Source: Bog-756 sp963812885 (GTDB lineage Bacteria; Actinomycetota; Acidimicrobiia; Acidimicrobiales; RAAP-2). Taken from it: 64,000 nucleotides of DNA. The stretch covers positions 310,001 through 374,000 of the forward strand of contig CAWEWZ010000007.1 in assembly GCA_963812885.1 (NCBI GenBank). The letters run 5' to 3'. Below the pieces are notes generated by a model that saw nothing but the letters and a program-made list of their open reading frames with translations, was not told the origin of the DNA and ran no database searches. The translations under genes and the position numbers were made by a program. Shown here in pieces: positions 1 to 6,540 of this stretch; positions within the stretch are counted from its first letter, which is position 1, and each line of letters opens with the position of its first letter.

Positions 1-541
1 AAGATGCCGCCATCGGAGGCCACCAGCCAGTAGCCCCGGCCGTCGGGGGTGGGCGCCATCCCGACAATGGGTTGGTTCAACGGCTTGGCCCCCTCCGACC
101 CGAAGAACCCGGCGTCACCGAAGGCGAAGATGCCGCCATCGGAGGCCACCAGCCAGTATCCGCCTCCGTCGGGGGTGGCGGCCATGCCCACCACCGGCCG
201 GTTGAGACGGGTCCCCCCGGTCGACCCGAAGAACCCGGCGTCACCGAACGAGAAGATGCCCCCGTCAGAGGCGACCTCCCAGTAACCCTGCCCGTCGGGG
301 GTGGCGGCCATGCCCACCACCGGCTGGTTGAGCGGGGTGCCGCCCATCGACCCGAGGAAGGCGGCGTTGCCGAAGTTGAAGATGCCCCCGTCGGAGGCCA
401 CCTCCCAGTAGCCCTGCCCGTCGGGGGTGGAGGCAAGACCGACGACCGGCTGGTTGAGCGGGGTACCGCCCATCGACCCGAGGAACGCGGCGTTGCCGAA
501 GTTGAAGATGCCCCCGTCGGAGGCCACCTCCCAGTAGGAGT
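1..541 (-). repeat. Tandem 126-bp (42-residue) coding repeats
   Basis: Four full units and one partial unit follow head to tail, each about 126 bp. The shared protein pattern is GYWEVASDGGIF, then FG.A.F.GS.GG, then LN.PVVG.A.TPDG. Neighbouring units differ at a few positions (NFGNAAFLGSM in the inner two, FSFGDAGFFGS or FAFGDAGFFGS in the outer ones). The pattern recalls repeats seen in secreted actinobacterial proteins and may form propeller-like blades; that structure is a guess. Because the unit is long and nearly identical, copy number may be miscounted in assembly. Confidence 0.85.
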
Positions 542-1659
542 GTCCCGAGGGCCCGAAGGGGAGGGCCAGCCCGGCCAGGGCCGGGACGGCCTGGTAGGTG
601 GCGAGGAGGCTGGCCGGTGCCGGCGCCGGGGGGTAGAAGAACGAACCGGCGTCCTGGCCCGAGGTCAACCGGAAGGACAACAGGACCGACACCGGCGTGG
701 CCGGCATCATGGCCGTGCCCTTGGTGAATTCGGCCGCGGTGGGGTCGACGCCCAGGGCGATCAGCGATTGGATGACCAGAGCCGTCGAGTCGGGGTCGGT
801 GCTTCCCGCGCGTGGCCACCGTGTTCGGGTAGTACGACCACCCGCCGTCGGTGTCCTGCCCGGTGCGGAGGAAGGCGAGGGTGCTGTCGGCCAGGGCCGG
901 GGTGACGGCCCCCTGGGCGGCGAGGCCCTCGATGGCCAAGGCCGTCGAGTTGGTGTCCGGACCGCTGAAGGAGCCCGGCGATCCACCGCAGGGGTTGGCG
1001 GCGTTGTCGGGACTCGTCCACCCCCCGTCGGGGCACTGCTCGGCGACGAGCCAACCGATGGCCGTACCCAGCCGGCTCTGCCCCGTGACCCCGGCGGCGG
1101 CCAGGGCGGCCAGGGCCAACCCCTGTTGGTACCCGCCGGCCGCGAACGCCGTGACCTGCGCCTCGGTGCCGAAGAGACCGGCATCGGGTCCGGCCTTCTG
1201 CTCGGTGGCCAGGAGTCGGGCCACCAGATCGGTGCCCCCGAAGCTCCGGGGATCGGCCCCCAGCGCCTCGGCGTCGAGGATGAGCAAGGCGAGCTTGCCC
1301 GGTCCGTCGCCACCGGGCAACTTCACGTACTGGTCGACGTGGGCCTGCAGGTAGGTGAGCCCGGATCGGGCCACCGACAGGTCCTGGTTGGCCGCCGACA
1401 GGGCCAGCACGCTCTGCGCGGTGGAGGAGAGGTCGGGCTGGTTCGACCCCGGCGTGGCCGGAATGAAGCCCTGGGGGTTGAAGCGGTCGGCGAGCCACTG
1501 GGCGGCCTGTCTGGCTATCGGCATCTGCGGCAATCGGGCCGGGGGGGTGGCCGTTGCCGGAGGGGTGGCCGCACCCGACATGGATGCCGGCACCAGTCCG
1601 GTCAGAGCGACGAGGGCGGCCACCGACGTAGTGGCTGCCAGGCGGCGTGCACGGATCAT
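1..1659 (-). CDS. Secreted toroid-domain protein with C-terminal 42-residue repeats, cobalamin-controlled (3' end outside window; one frameshift)
   Basis: Starts at ATG 1657-1659 behind a GAGAG ribosome site. Residues 1-30 are a signal peptide (Arg-rich start, then a hydrophobic run ending in SGA). Residues 45-285 resemble the alpha/alpha-toroid of prenyltransferase/squalene-cyclase repeats (QCPDGGW, TDGGWSYYP, repeated Ser/Thr-Ala-hydrophobic helices). The rest is a tail of 42-residue repeats running off the left edge. The reading frame breaks at the CCC at 805-807; removing one base restores ATRGSTDPDSTAL and joins toroid to repeats. A cobalamin riboswitch lies directly upstream. The alpha-domain of animal B12 carriers (intrinsic factor, transcobalamin) has the same toroid fold, so a surface B12-binding or B12-salvage role is inferred, not shown. 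A secreted cyclase-like protein of other function is possible. Confidence 0.75.
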
Positions 1660-1740
1660 GGTCTCTCGCTTCCCGGTCCAGACCCGGAAGCGTCACGACC
1701 ATGGAGCCATGGACAGCCTCCGAGCCCCGGTCCGTGTGTC

Positions 1741-1880
1741 TCGACAGTCGGAGCTCATCCAATGCTCTGGAATCCCGGCTCGTGGCGTTCCCCTCGGGGT
1801 CGCCACCTACGGTTGCGGACCAGCGCCGGCATCTGACCGGCTTCCCCATCGCAGTGGTCTTACTGGGTGTTGTGTGTCGA
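1741..1880 (-). promoter_or_regulatory. Cobalamin (B12) riboswitch
   Basis: On the minus strand the leader contains GATGGGGAAGCCGGT, then CCGGCGCTG, then CCGCAACCGTAGG, and near its 3' end GAGCCGGGATTCCAGAGC. These match the conserved core and B12-box-like end of cobalamin riboswitches. TCGACA at 1875-1880 pairs perfectly with TGTCGA at 1741-1746 to close the element. Between it and the start codon an inverted repeat (CGCTTCC ... GGGAAGCG, about 1663-1691) ends just before the GAGAG ribosome site, so control of translation start is likely. It regulates the toroid/repeat gene. Confidence 0.85.
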
Positions 1881-1952
1881 GGTCACGGTACCACGGGCCG
1901 CATCCGTCGTCGTCAGGGTCGGCCGCCACGGGCCGACCCTGATCGGGCGGAC

Positions 1953-1981
1953 TTGGGAACGAACATATGTTCGTGTACCAT
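1953..1981 (+). promoter_or_regulatory. Promoter with a LexA (SOS) box in its spacer
   Basis: CGAACATATGTTCG at 1960-1973 is a perfect match to the Gram-positive/actinobacterial LexA operator CGAAC-N4-GTTCG. It lies between TTGGGA (1953-1958) and TACCAT (1976-1981), which are 17 bases apart, as a -35/-10 pair. LexA binding would block polymerase. The GTG of the alkB-like gene follows the -10 by eight bases. Confidence 0.8.
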
Positions 1982-1989
1982 GATGTCCG

Positions 1990-2613
1990 GTGGTCGCGAC
2001 CCAGAGCTCGCTGTTCGATTCCGGTGAGGCGGTGGCCCCCCGCGATCCCGACTCACGTCCGCGCCGGACGGAGTTGGAGCACGGTGCGTGGATCGACGTG
2101 GACAGCAACTGGCTGGTGGGGACCGGCCACCTCTTCGAGCGTCTCCTCGACGAGGTCCCCTGGCGGGCCGAACGCCGCCGGATGTACGACCGGATGGTCG
2201 ACGTCCCCCGTCTGGTCGCCTTCTACGGGGAGGGCGAGGCCCTCCCCGACCCGGCCCTCGAGGAGGTGAGGGAGACGCTGTCCCGGCTCTACCGTGACGA
2301 GCGCACCCCGTTCTGCACCACAGGGATCTGCCTGTACCGAACCGGTGACGACAGCGTCGCCTGGCATGGCGACACGATCGGCCGCCGAACGGGCGACAAC
2401 ACCTTGGTGGCCATCGTCTCGCTGGGCGCACCGCGTCGGCTTCTGCTCCGGCCGAAAACCGGTGGCCCGGGACTCGGGTTCAATCTCGGGCACGGTGACC
2501 TCCTGGTCATGGGGGGCAGCTTCCAGCACACCTGGGAGCACTCGGTGCCGAAGACGTCGCGCGTCACCGGTCAACGCATCAGCGTCCAATTCCGGTCGGC
2601 CGGGGTCCGATGA
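1990..2613 (+). CDS. alkB: AlkB-type 2-oxoglutarate/Fe(II) DNA or RNA demethylase
   Basis: A 207-residue dioxygenase of the AlkB family, which removes alkyl groups from damaged bases by oxidation using Fe(II) and 2-oxoglutarate. Visible motifs are the iron-binding WHGD near residue 125, a second His in QHTWEHSVPK, and the 2-oxoglutarate-binding RISVQFR near the C-terminus. Length fits the family. GTG 1990 is the only usable start, because an in-frame stop lies at 1981-1983. It sits eight bases after a -10 box, so the messenger is probably leaderless. The LexA box in the promoter implies induction by DNA damage. It stands alone, followed by the ferritin gene after 111 bases. Confidence 0.88.
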   Translation: MVATQSSLFDSGEAVAPRDPDSRPRRTELEHGAWIDVDSNWLVGTGHLFERLLDEVPWRAERRRMYDRMVDVPRLVAFYGEGEALPDPALEEVRETLSRLYRDERTPFCTTGICLYRTGDDSVAWHGDTIGRRTGDNTLVAIVSLGAPRRLLLRPKTGGPGLGFNLGHGDLLVMGGSFQHTWEHSVPKTSRVTGQRISVQFRSAGVR

Positions 2614-2724
2614 AAATGCTCCGGCGTCCGGGATTACTCTGGGGTCGGAAGCCAGTGTGTTGCCGAACCCAGCGGTGGAACGTTGTGGTGGTGAACGGCC
2701 CGGGGGGGCAGTGGAGGAGAGACC

Positions 2725-3090
2725 ATGGCACAGAGCGCCGGACTGCACGAGCCCGAAGAGCTGCTTTCGCCCGAGGCCATCGACCGGCACCGGGCCATCG
2801 TCTCCATCCAGGAGGAGCTCGAGGCGGTCGACTGGTACGACCAGCGGGTGGAGGCGACCTCGGACGCGACCCTGGCCGAGGTTCTGGCCCACAACCGTGA
2901 CGAGGAGAAGGAGCACGCGGCAATGACCATCGAGTGGCTGCGGCGTCACGATTCCGTGCTCGACGGACACCTCCGTACCTACCTCTTCACCTCCGATCCG
3001 ATCACCGCCATCGAGGTCGAGGCCGAGAGCTCAGGTTCCGCAGCCGGCCCGACCGACGGCTCCTTGGGGATCGGCAGCCTCAGGAGCTGA
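2725..3090 (+). CDS. Encapsulated ferritin-like protein with encapsulin cargo tag
   Basis: A 121-residue protein that matches the EncFtn family, short ferritin-like proteins that oxidise and store iron inside encapsulin shells. The two-helix core contains HRAIVSIQEELEAVDWYDQR and HNRDEEKEHAAM; E31, Y38, E61 and H64 line up with the ferroxidase residues known in Rhodospirillum rubrum EncFtn. After a Ser/Gly-rich linker the protein ends in DGSLGIGSLRS, the classic encapsulin-loading peptide. The start has a good ribosome site (GGAGGAGAG). Family members usually sit next to the shell gene, but the next gene here is an opposite-strand polymerase and no shell protein is found in this window. TACTCT at 2633-2638 may be its -10 box. 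Confidence 0.92.
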   Translation: MAQSAGLHEPEELLSPEAIDRHRAIVSIQEELEAVDWYDQRVEATSDATLAEVLAHNRDEEKEHAAMTIEWLRRHDSVLDGHLRTYLFTSDPITAIEVEAESSGSAAGPTDGSLGIGSLRS

Positions 3091-3128
3091 ACCGGGCTCG
3101 ATGGGCGCGCCGCCCGGGCGGCGGGGTC

Positions 3129-4041
3129 CTACGCCGGCAAACCGAGTGGGGCGAACAGGTCGCCGAACTCGTCCATGCGGTCGAGTACGTCGGCCGCGGT
3201 GAACCGGAGCAGATCGGGGTCGGCCCGGTCGGGCGCACCCATCCACCTCGTCCCAGGTGACCGGGGTCGACACCGTCGGCTCCGGCCGGGCCCGGAGCGA
3301 GTACGCGGCCACTGTGGTCTTGGCCGGATGGTTCTGGCTCCAGTCGATCAATACCTTGTTCCGGCGGAGGTCCTTGCGCATGTTGGACACCACCAGATCG
3401 GGCCGCTCGTCCTCGAGCTGCGTGGCCAGCGCGTGCGCATCCCGACGCACCCGCTCCCAGGTCGAGCGGGGGCCGACCGGCACATACAGCTGAAGGCCCT
3501 TGGACCCGCTGGTCTTGGCCAGGGACTCGAGGTTCCGGGACTCGAGCAGGCCGGCGATGGCGCCCGCCACTTCACAGCACTCGACGATGGTCGTCCCCTC
3601 TCCCGGGTCGAGGTCGAACACCATGAGATCGGGAGGCGCGGGGAGCTTGCGCCGGCGCCCGATGCGCCACAGGGGGACATGGAATTCGATGGTGGCCAGG
3701 TTGGCCGCCCAGACCAGGGCCGGGAGGTCGGAGATGACGCTGTAGTCGACGGTTCCGCCGTCCGAGCTCGGTATCGACACCTGCCGCACCCAGTCAGGGG
3801 CATGGCTCGGCGCGTGCTTCTCGAAGAACGAAGGACCGTCGACGCCGTTGGGATAGCGCTTCATGGTCAGCGGCCGCTCCATCAGATGGGGAAGCATGAC
3901 CGGAGCGATGCGGGAGTAGTACTCGATCAGCTGTCCCTTGGTGAATCCCGTCTCCGGGTACATGACCTTGTCCAGGTTCGAGACGGTCAGCTGGCGGCCT
4001 CCGACAGTCGTCCTCACCGACGTGGACCGATCCGGGCTCAC
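3129..4041 (-). CDS. Stand-alone LigD-type polymerase/primase (NHEJ polymerase domain; one frameshift)
   Basis: About 303 residues, the polymerase module of bacterial end-joining ligase D without ligase or nuclease domains. It can fill ends and add ribonucleotides during double-strand break repair. Motifs seen are TVSNLDKVMYPETG at the start, SFFEKHAP, the metal-binding DLDPGEG, KTSGSKGLQLYVPV and RNKVLIDWSQNHPAKTTVAAYSLR. The frame breaks at CCC 3238-3240; dropping one base gives DGAPDRADPDLLRFTAADV and ends in FAPLGLPA with the stop at 3129-3131, as expected for the family. GTG 4041 is used as start. A ten-codon mini-frame ends over this GTG. No Ku or ligase gene is adjacent. Confidence 0.88.
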
Positions 4042-4067
4042 CGAGGACGTCCCGTTCCACCGAGCAT
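4038..4067 (-). other. Possible leaderless mini-ORF overlapping the polymerase start
   Basis: ATG 4065-4067 lies five bases after TACTGT (4073-4078 on the minus strand). It encodes nine residues (MLGGTGRPR) and stops at TGA 4038-4040, overlapping the polymerase GTG in a GTGA junction. This could deliver ribosomes to a start codon that lacks a clear ribosome site. Alternatively it is the true N-terminus of the polymerase, split by a base error. Nothing identifies the peptide itself. Confidence 0.4.
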
Positions 4068-4130
4068 GGCGAACAGTATCCCGCCGATGTGGTCAGACGT
4101 CGACGTGCGCCGGCCCCGGCGCGGTTGTCG

Positions 4131-4136
4131 TAGGGT
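4131..4136 (+). promoter_or_regulatory. -10 box, leaderless promoter of the luciferase-like gene
   Basis: TAGGGT followed by six bases and GTG 4143. It fits the TAnnnT-to-start spacing seen at other genes in this window. The opposite-strand polymerase has its own -10 about 55 bases away, so the region is divergent. Confidence 0.55.
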
Positions 4137-4142
4137 CGTCGC

Positions 4143-5090
4143 GTGACGGGTCCGTTCGCCCGCGGATCGGTGTCGATCCGCCTGTATCCCCACAACGAAC
4201 TCGCCGCCTCCGACGTGGTGGGCGAGTTGTGCACCCAGGCCGGTCTGGCCGTCGAACACGGGTTCGCCGGGGTCATGACCAGTGAGCACCATGGCGGATT
4301 TCCCGGTTACCTGCCCAATCCGCTGCAGATGGCCGCCTTCGTGCTGGACGAGTCCCCGCTGGGCTGGGCGGCGGCCTGCCCGCTGCTCCTGCCGCTGCGC
4401 CCCACGGCCATGGTCGCCGAGGAGGTGGCCTGGCTGGCGGCCCGGCACCCGGGACGGGTCGGGCTGGGCGTGGCGGCGGGAGCCCTCCCTCTCGACTTCG
4501 AGGCCATGGACCGGCCTGTGGCCTCGGCCGTGGAGGTCTTCCGGGCCGAGTTGCCCCGGATCGTCGACATGCTGCGGGGCCGGGACCTGCGTCAGCTCGA
4601 GGGGGACCCCGCCCTGCAGGCATGTGTCTCGAGTCCCGTTCCGGTCCTGAGCGCGGCGGTGTCCCCGGCGGCGGCCCGGCGGGCGGCCCGCCACGGCGCC
4701 GGCATCCTGATGGAGGGGATGTCCCCGGCTCCCCGGCTGGCCCGGCTGACCGCCGACTACGACCGGTCCGGAGGGACCGGGGCCAAGGTCTTGATCCGCC
4801 GGGTCTGGCTGGGCCGGCCCCGCACCGAACTGGTCGAAGCCCAGCGCCGGGTGTACGCCAGCTATGCCGAGGCCGCATCCGGGTCCGGGGACCAGACACT
4901 GGCTTCGGATGACCCGGCGACCCTGGCGGACCTGCTCGACGAGGCGGTACGCCAGTCGGGGGCCGACGCCCTCAACCTGAGGATCCACCTCCCGGGCATG
5001 CCGCCGGGCGAGGTCAGGGAGCAGATTGCCCGCCTGGGCGCGGAGGTCGTCCCCCGGCTCCGGCAGCGGCCGAGCCATCCTTGGTGTTGA
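4143..5090 (+). CDS. Luciferase-like (LLM class) flavin-dependent oxidoreductase
   Basis: A 315-residue TIM-barrel protein of the bacterial luciferase-like family, whose members use F420 or FMN to oxidise or reduce small organic substrates. Signs are the N-terminal SIRLYPHNE strand, GFAGVMTSEHHGG, the strand GRVGLGVAAG typical of the cofactor pocket, SPVPVLSAAVSPAAARRAARHGAG and GADALNLRIHLPG near the end. The GTG start follows a -10 box by six bases. It is followed by an NTF2-fold gene after 62 bases. The substrate cannot be told. Confidence 0.82.
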   Translation: MTGPFARGSVSIRLYPHNELAASDVVGELCTQAGLAVEHGFAGVMTSEHHGGFPGYLPNPLQMAAFVLDESPLGWAAACPLLLPLRPTAMVAEEVAWLAARHPGRVGLGVAAGALPLDFEAMDRPVASAVEVFRAELPRIVDMLRGRDLRQLEGDPALQACVSSPVPVLSAAVSPAAARRAARHGAGILMEGMSPAPRLARLTADYDRSGGTGAKVLIRRVWLGRPRTELVEAQRRVYASYAEAASGSGDQTLASDDPATLADLLDEAVRQSGADALNLRIHLPGMPPGEVREQIARLGAEVVPRLRQRPSHPWC

Positions 5091-5152
5091 CCCCGGACCG
5101 GTGAGGGCCCACACTGGCCAGCGGCCATCGGGGCCGCCAAGGAGCCGCGGAC

Positions 5153-5608
5153 ATGGGACAGTGGAGCAGGGCAGAGATCGAGCGGGAGTTCGGCGCCTAT
5201 CAGCGCCGGGCGGCCGACGCCGGTCAGAGCGGCGACTGGACGGCCTGGGCCGACCAATTCACCGAGGACGCCACCTACATCGAGCACCACTTCGGTAGGT
5301 TCGAGGGCCGGCAGGCCATCTACGAGTGGATCAGTTCGTGCATGGCCGACTACCCGGGCCGGGATATGCCGGAGTTCCCCATCGAGTGGTACGTGATCGA
5401 CGAGGAACGGGGTTGGGTGGTGTGCCAGGTCTGGAACCGGATGAGGGATCCGGGGGACGGATCGCTCCACCAGGAGTACAACTTCACCCTCCTCAAGTAT
5501 GCCGGTGACGGGCAGTGGTCCTACGAGGAGGACATCTACAATCCGATGCGGTTCGGAGCCATGGTCGGGAAGTGGGAAGCCGCCCGGAAGGCGGCCGCCG
5601 GGGAGTGA
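5153..5608 (+). CDS. SnoaL/NTF2-like small protein
   Basis: A 151-residue protein with the cone-like NTF2 fold of SnoaL-type cyclases, hydratases and isomerases. It has an N-terminal helix, then DWTAWADQFTEDATYIEHHFG, then FEGRQAIYEWISSCMADYPG, and a C-terminal strand pattern with QEYNFTLLKYAGDGQWSYEED. AAGGAG ahead of ATG 5153 supports the start. Asp/His residues in the pocket could be catalytic, but many such proteins have no known reaction. It probably follows the luciferase-like gene in one transcript. Confidence 0.75.
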   Translation: MGQWSRAEIEREFGAYQRRAADAGQSGDWTAWADQFTEDATYIEHHFGRFEGRQAIYEWISSCMADYPGRDMPEFPIEWYVIDEERGWVVCQVWNRMRDPGDGSLHQEYNFTLLKYAGDGQWSYEEDIYNPMRFGAMVGKWEAARKAAAGE

Positions 5609-5662
5609 CCAGGGGCACCGACCACGGTCACCGGGCCATGGGCAGGCCCCCGGTTGCCGCAC

Positions 5663-5668
5663 TACGGT
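5663..5668 (+). promoter_or_regulatory. -10 box, leaderless promoter of an aldo/keto reductase
   Basis: TACGGT followed by six bases and GTG 5675. The fit supports GTG 5675 over the upstream TTG 5654, which lies before the box. Confidence 0.55.
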
Positions 5669-5674
5669 GCTGAT

Positions 5675-6535
5675 GTGGAGGTACGACGGCTGGGAAGGAC
5701 CGGGCACCACTCGTCGGTGGCCGTGCTCGGCGGGGCCGCCTTCTGGGACTCGGGGCCGGACGCCACCCGGTCGGCCTTTCAGGAGGCCCTGACCGCCGGG
5801 GTCAACCACCTCGACGTGGCCCCGCAGTACGGCCGGGCCCAGGAGTTGTTGGGCCCGCTCATTCCCGCCGTCCGGGACCGGCTCTTCGTCGCCTGCAAGA
5901 CGCTCCGCCACAACGGCGACGGGGTGCGAGCCCAACTGGAGGAGTCGCTCCGGCTGCTCCAGTGCGACCACTTCGATCTCTACCAGCTCCACGCGGTGAC
6001 CGACCTGGAGGAGTTGGAGGCGCGCACCGGGGCCGTCGCCGCCATCCTGGCCGCCCGCGACGAGGGCCTCTGCCGATGGGTGGGCATCACCGGTCACAAT
6101 CTGACGGCGCCGGCCGCCCACCTCGAAGCGCTGCGCCGGTACGACCTCGACACGGTGATGTTCCCGGTCAACCCGCAGCTGTGGTCGGACTCCGCCTACC
6201 GTCGGGACGCCGAGGCGCTGCTCGACCACGCCGCTGAGCACGACGTGGGCGTCATGGCCATCAAGGCGGCTGCGGCCAGGCCCTGGGACGGACGCCCGCG
6301 GACCTCGGGCACCTGGTACGAGCCGTACACCGATCGCCGAGGGGTGTCCCGCGGCATTGGCTTCGCCCTCTCGACCCCCGGGGTCCACGCCTTCTGTACG
6401 CCCGGCGACCTGGATGTGCTGCGCACCGCCCTCGCCGCCGCCGAGTCCTACGCGGGCATGGACGACGCCGAGCGCCAGGCGGCGGTGGCATCGGTCTCCG
6501 ACCAGCCCAGCATCTTCCCGATGCCCGCCGCCTGA
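5675..6535 (+). CDS. Aldo/keto reductase
   Basis: About 286 residues, NADPH-dependent carbonyl reductase fold (TIM barrel). It starts VEVRRLGRTGHHSSVAVLGGAAFW as expected. GVNHLDVAPQYGRAQELLG carries the Asp-x4-Tyr catalytic pair and FVACKTLRHNGDGVRAQLEESLRLL the catalytic Lys. LDTVMFPVNPQ, VMAIKAAAARPW and the C-terminal PGVHAFCTPGD follow the family order. The substrate is unknown. The carboxylase fusion starts only five bases after its stop, so the two are probably co-transcribed. Confidence 0.85.
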   Translation: MEVRRLGRTGHHSSVAVLGGAAFWDSGPDATRSAFQEALTAGVNHLDVAPQYGRAQELLGPLIPAVRDRLFVACKTLRHNGDGVRAQLEESLRLLQCDHFDLYQLHAVTDLEELEARTGAVAAILAARDEGLCRWVGITGHNLTAPAAHLEALRRYDLDTVMFPVNPQLWSDSAYRRDAEALLDHAAEHDVGVMAIKAAAARPWDGRPRTSGTWYEPYTDRRGVSRGIGFALSTPGVHAFCTPGDLDVLRTALAAAESYAGMDDAERQAAVASVSDQPSIFPMPAA

Positions 6536-6540
6536 CCGAC

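Noticed and set aside
1..541. The 126-bp tandem repeats as a CRISPR array or DNA satellite
   Set aside because: There are no spacers and the repeat is a multiple of three that encodes a clear protein motif in frame with a secreted protein.
1990..3090. A link between the demethylase and the encapsulated ferritin as one damage-response operon
   Set aside because: They are 111 bases apart, and a separate possible -10 box and a strong ribosome site precede the ferritin gene. No shared control is visible.
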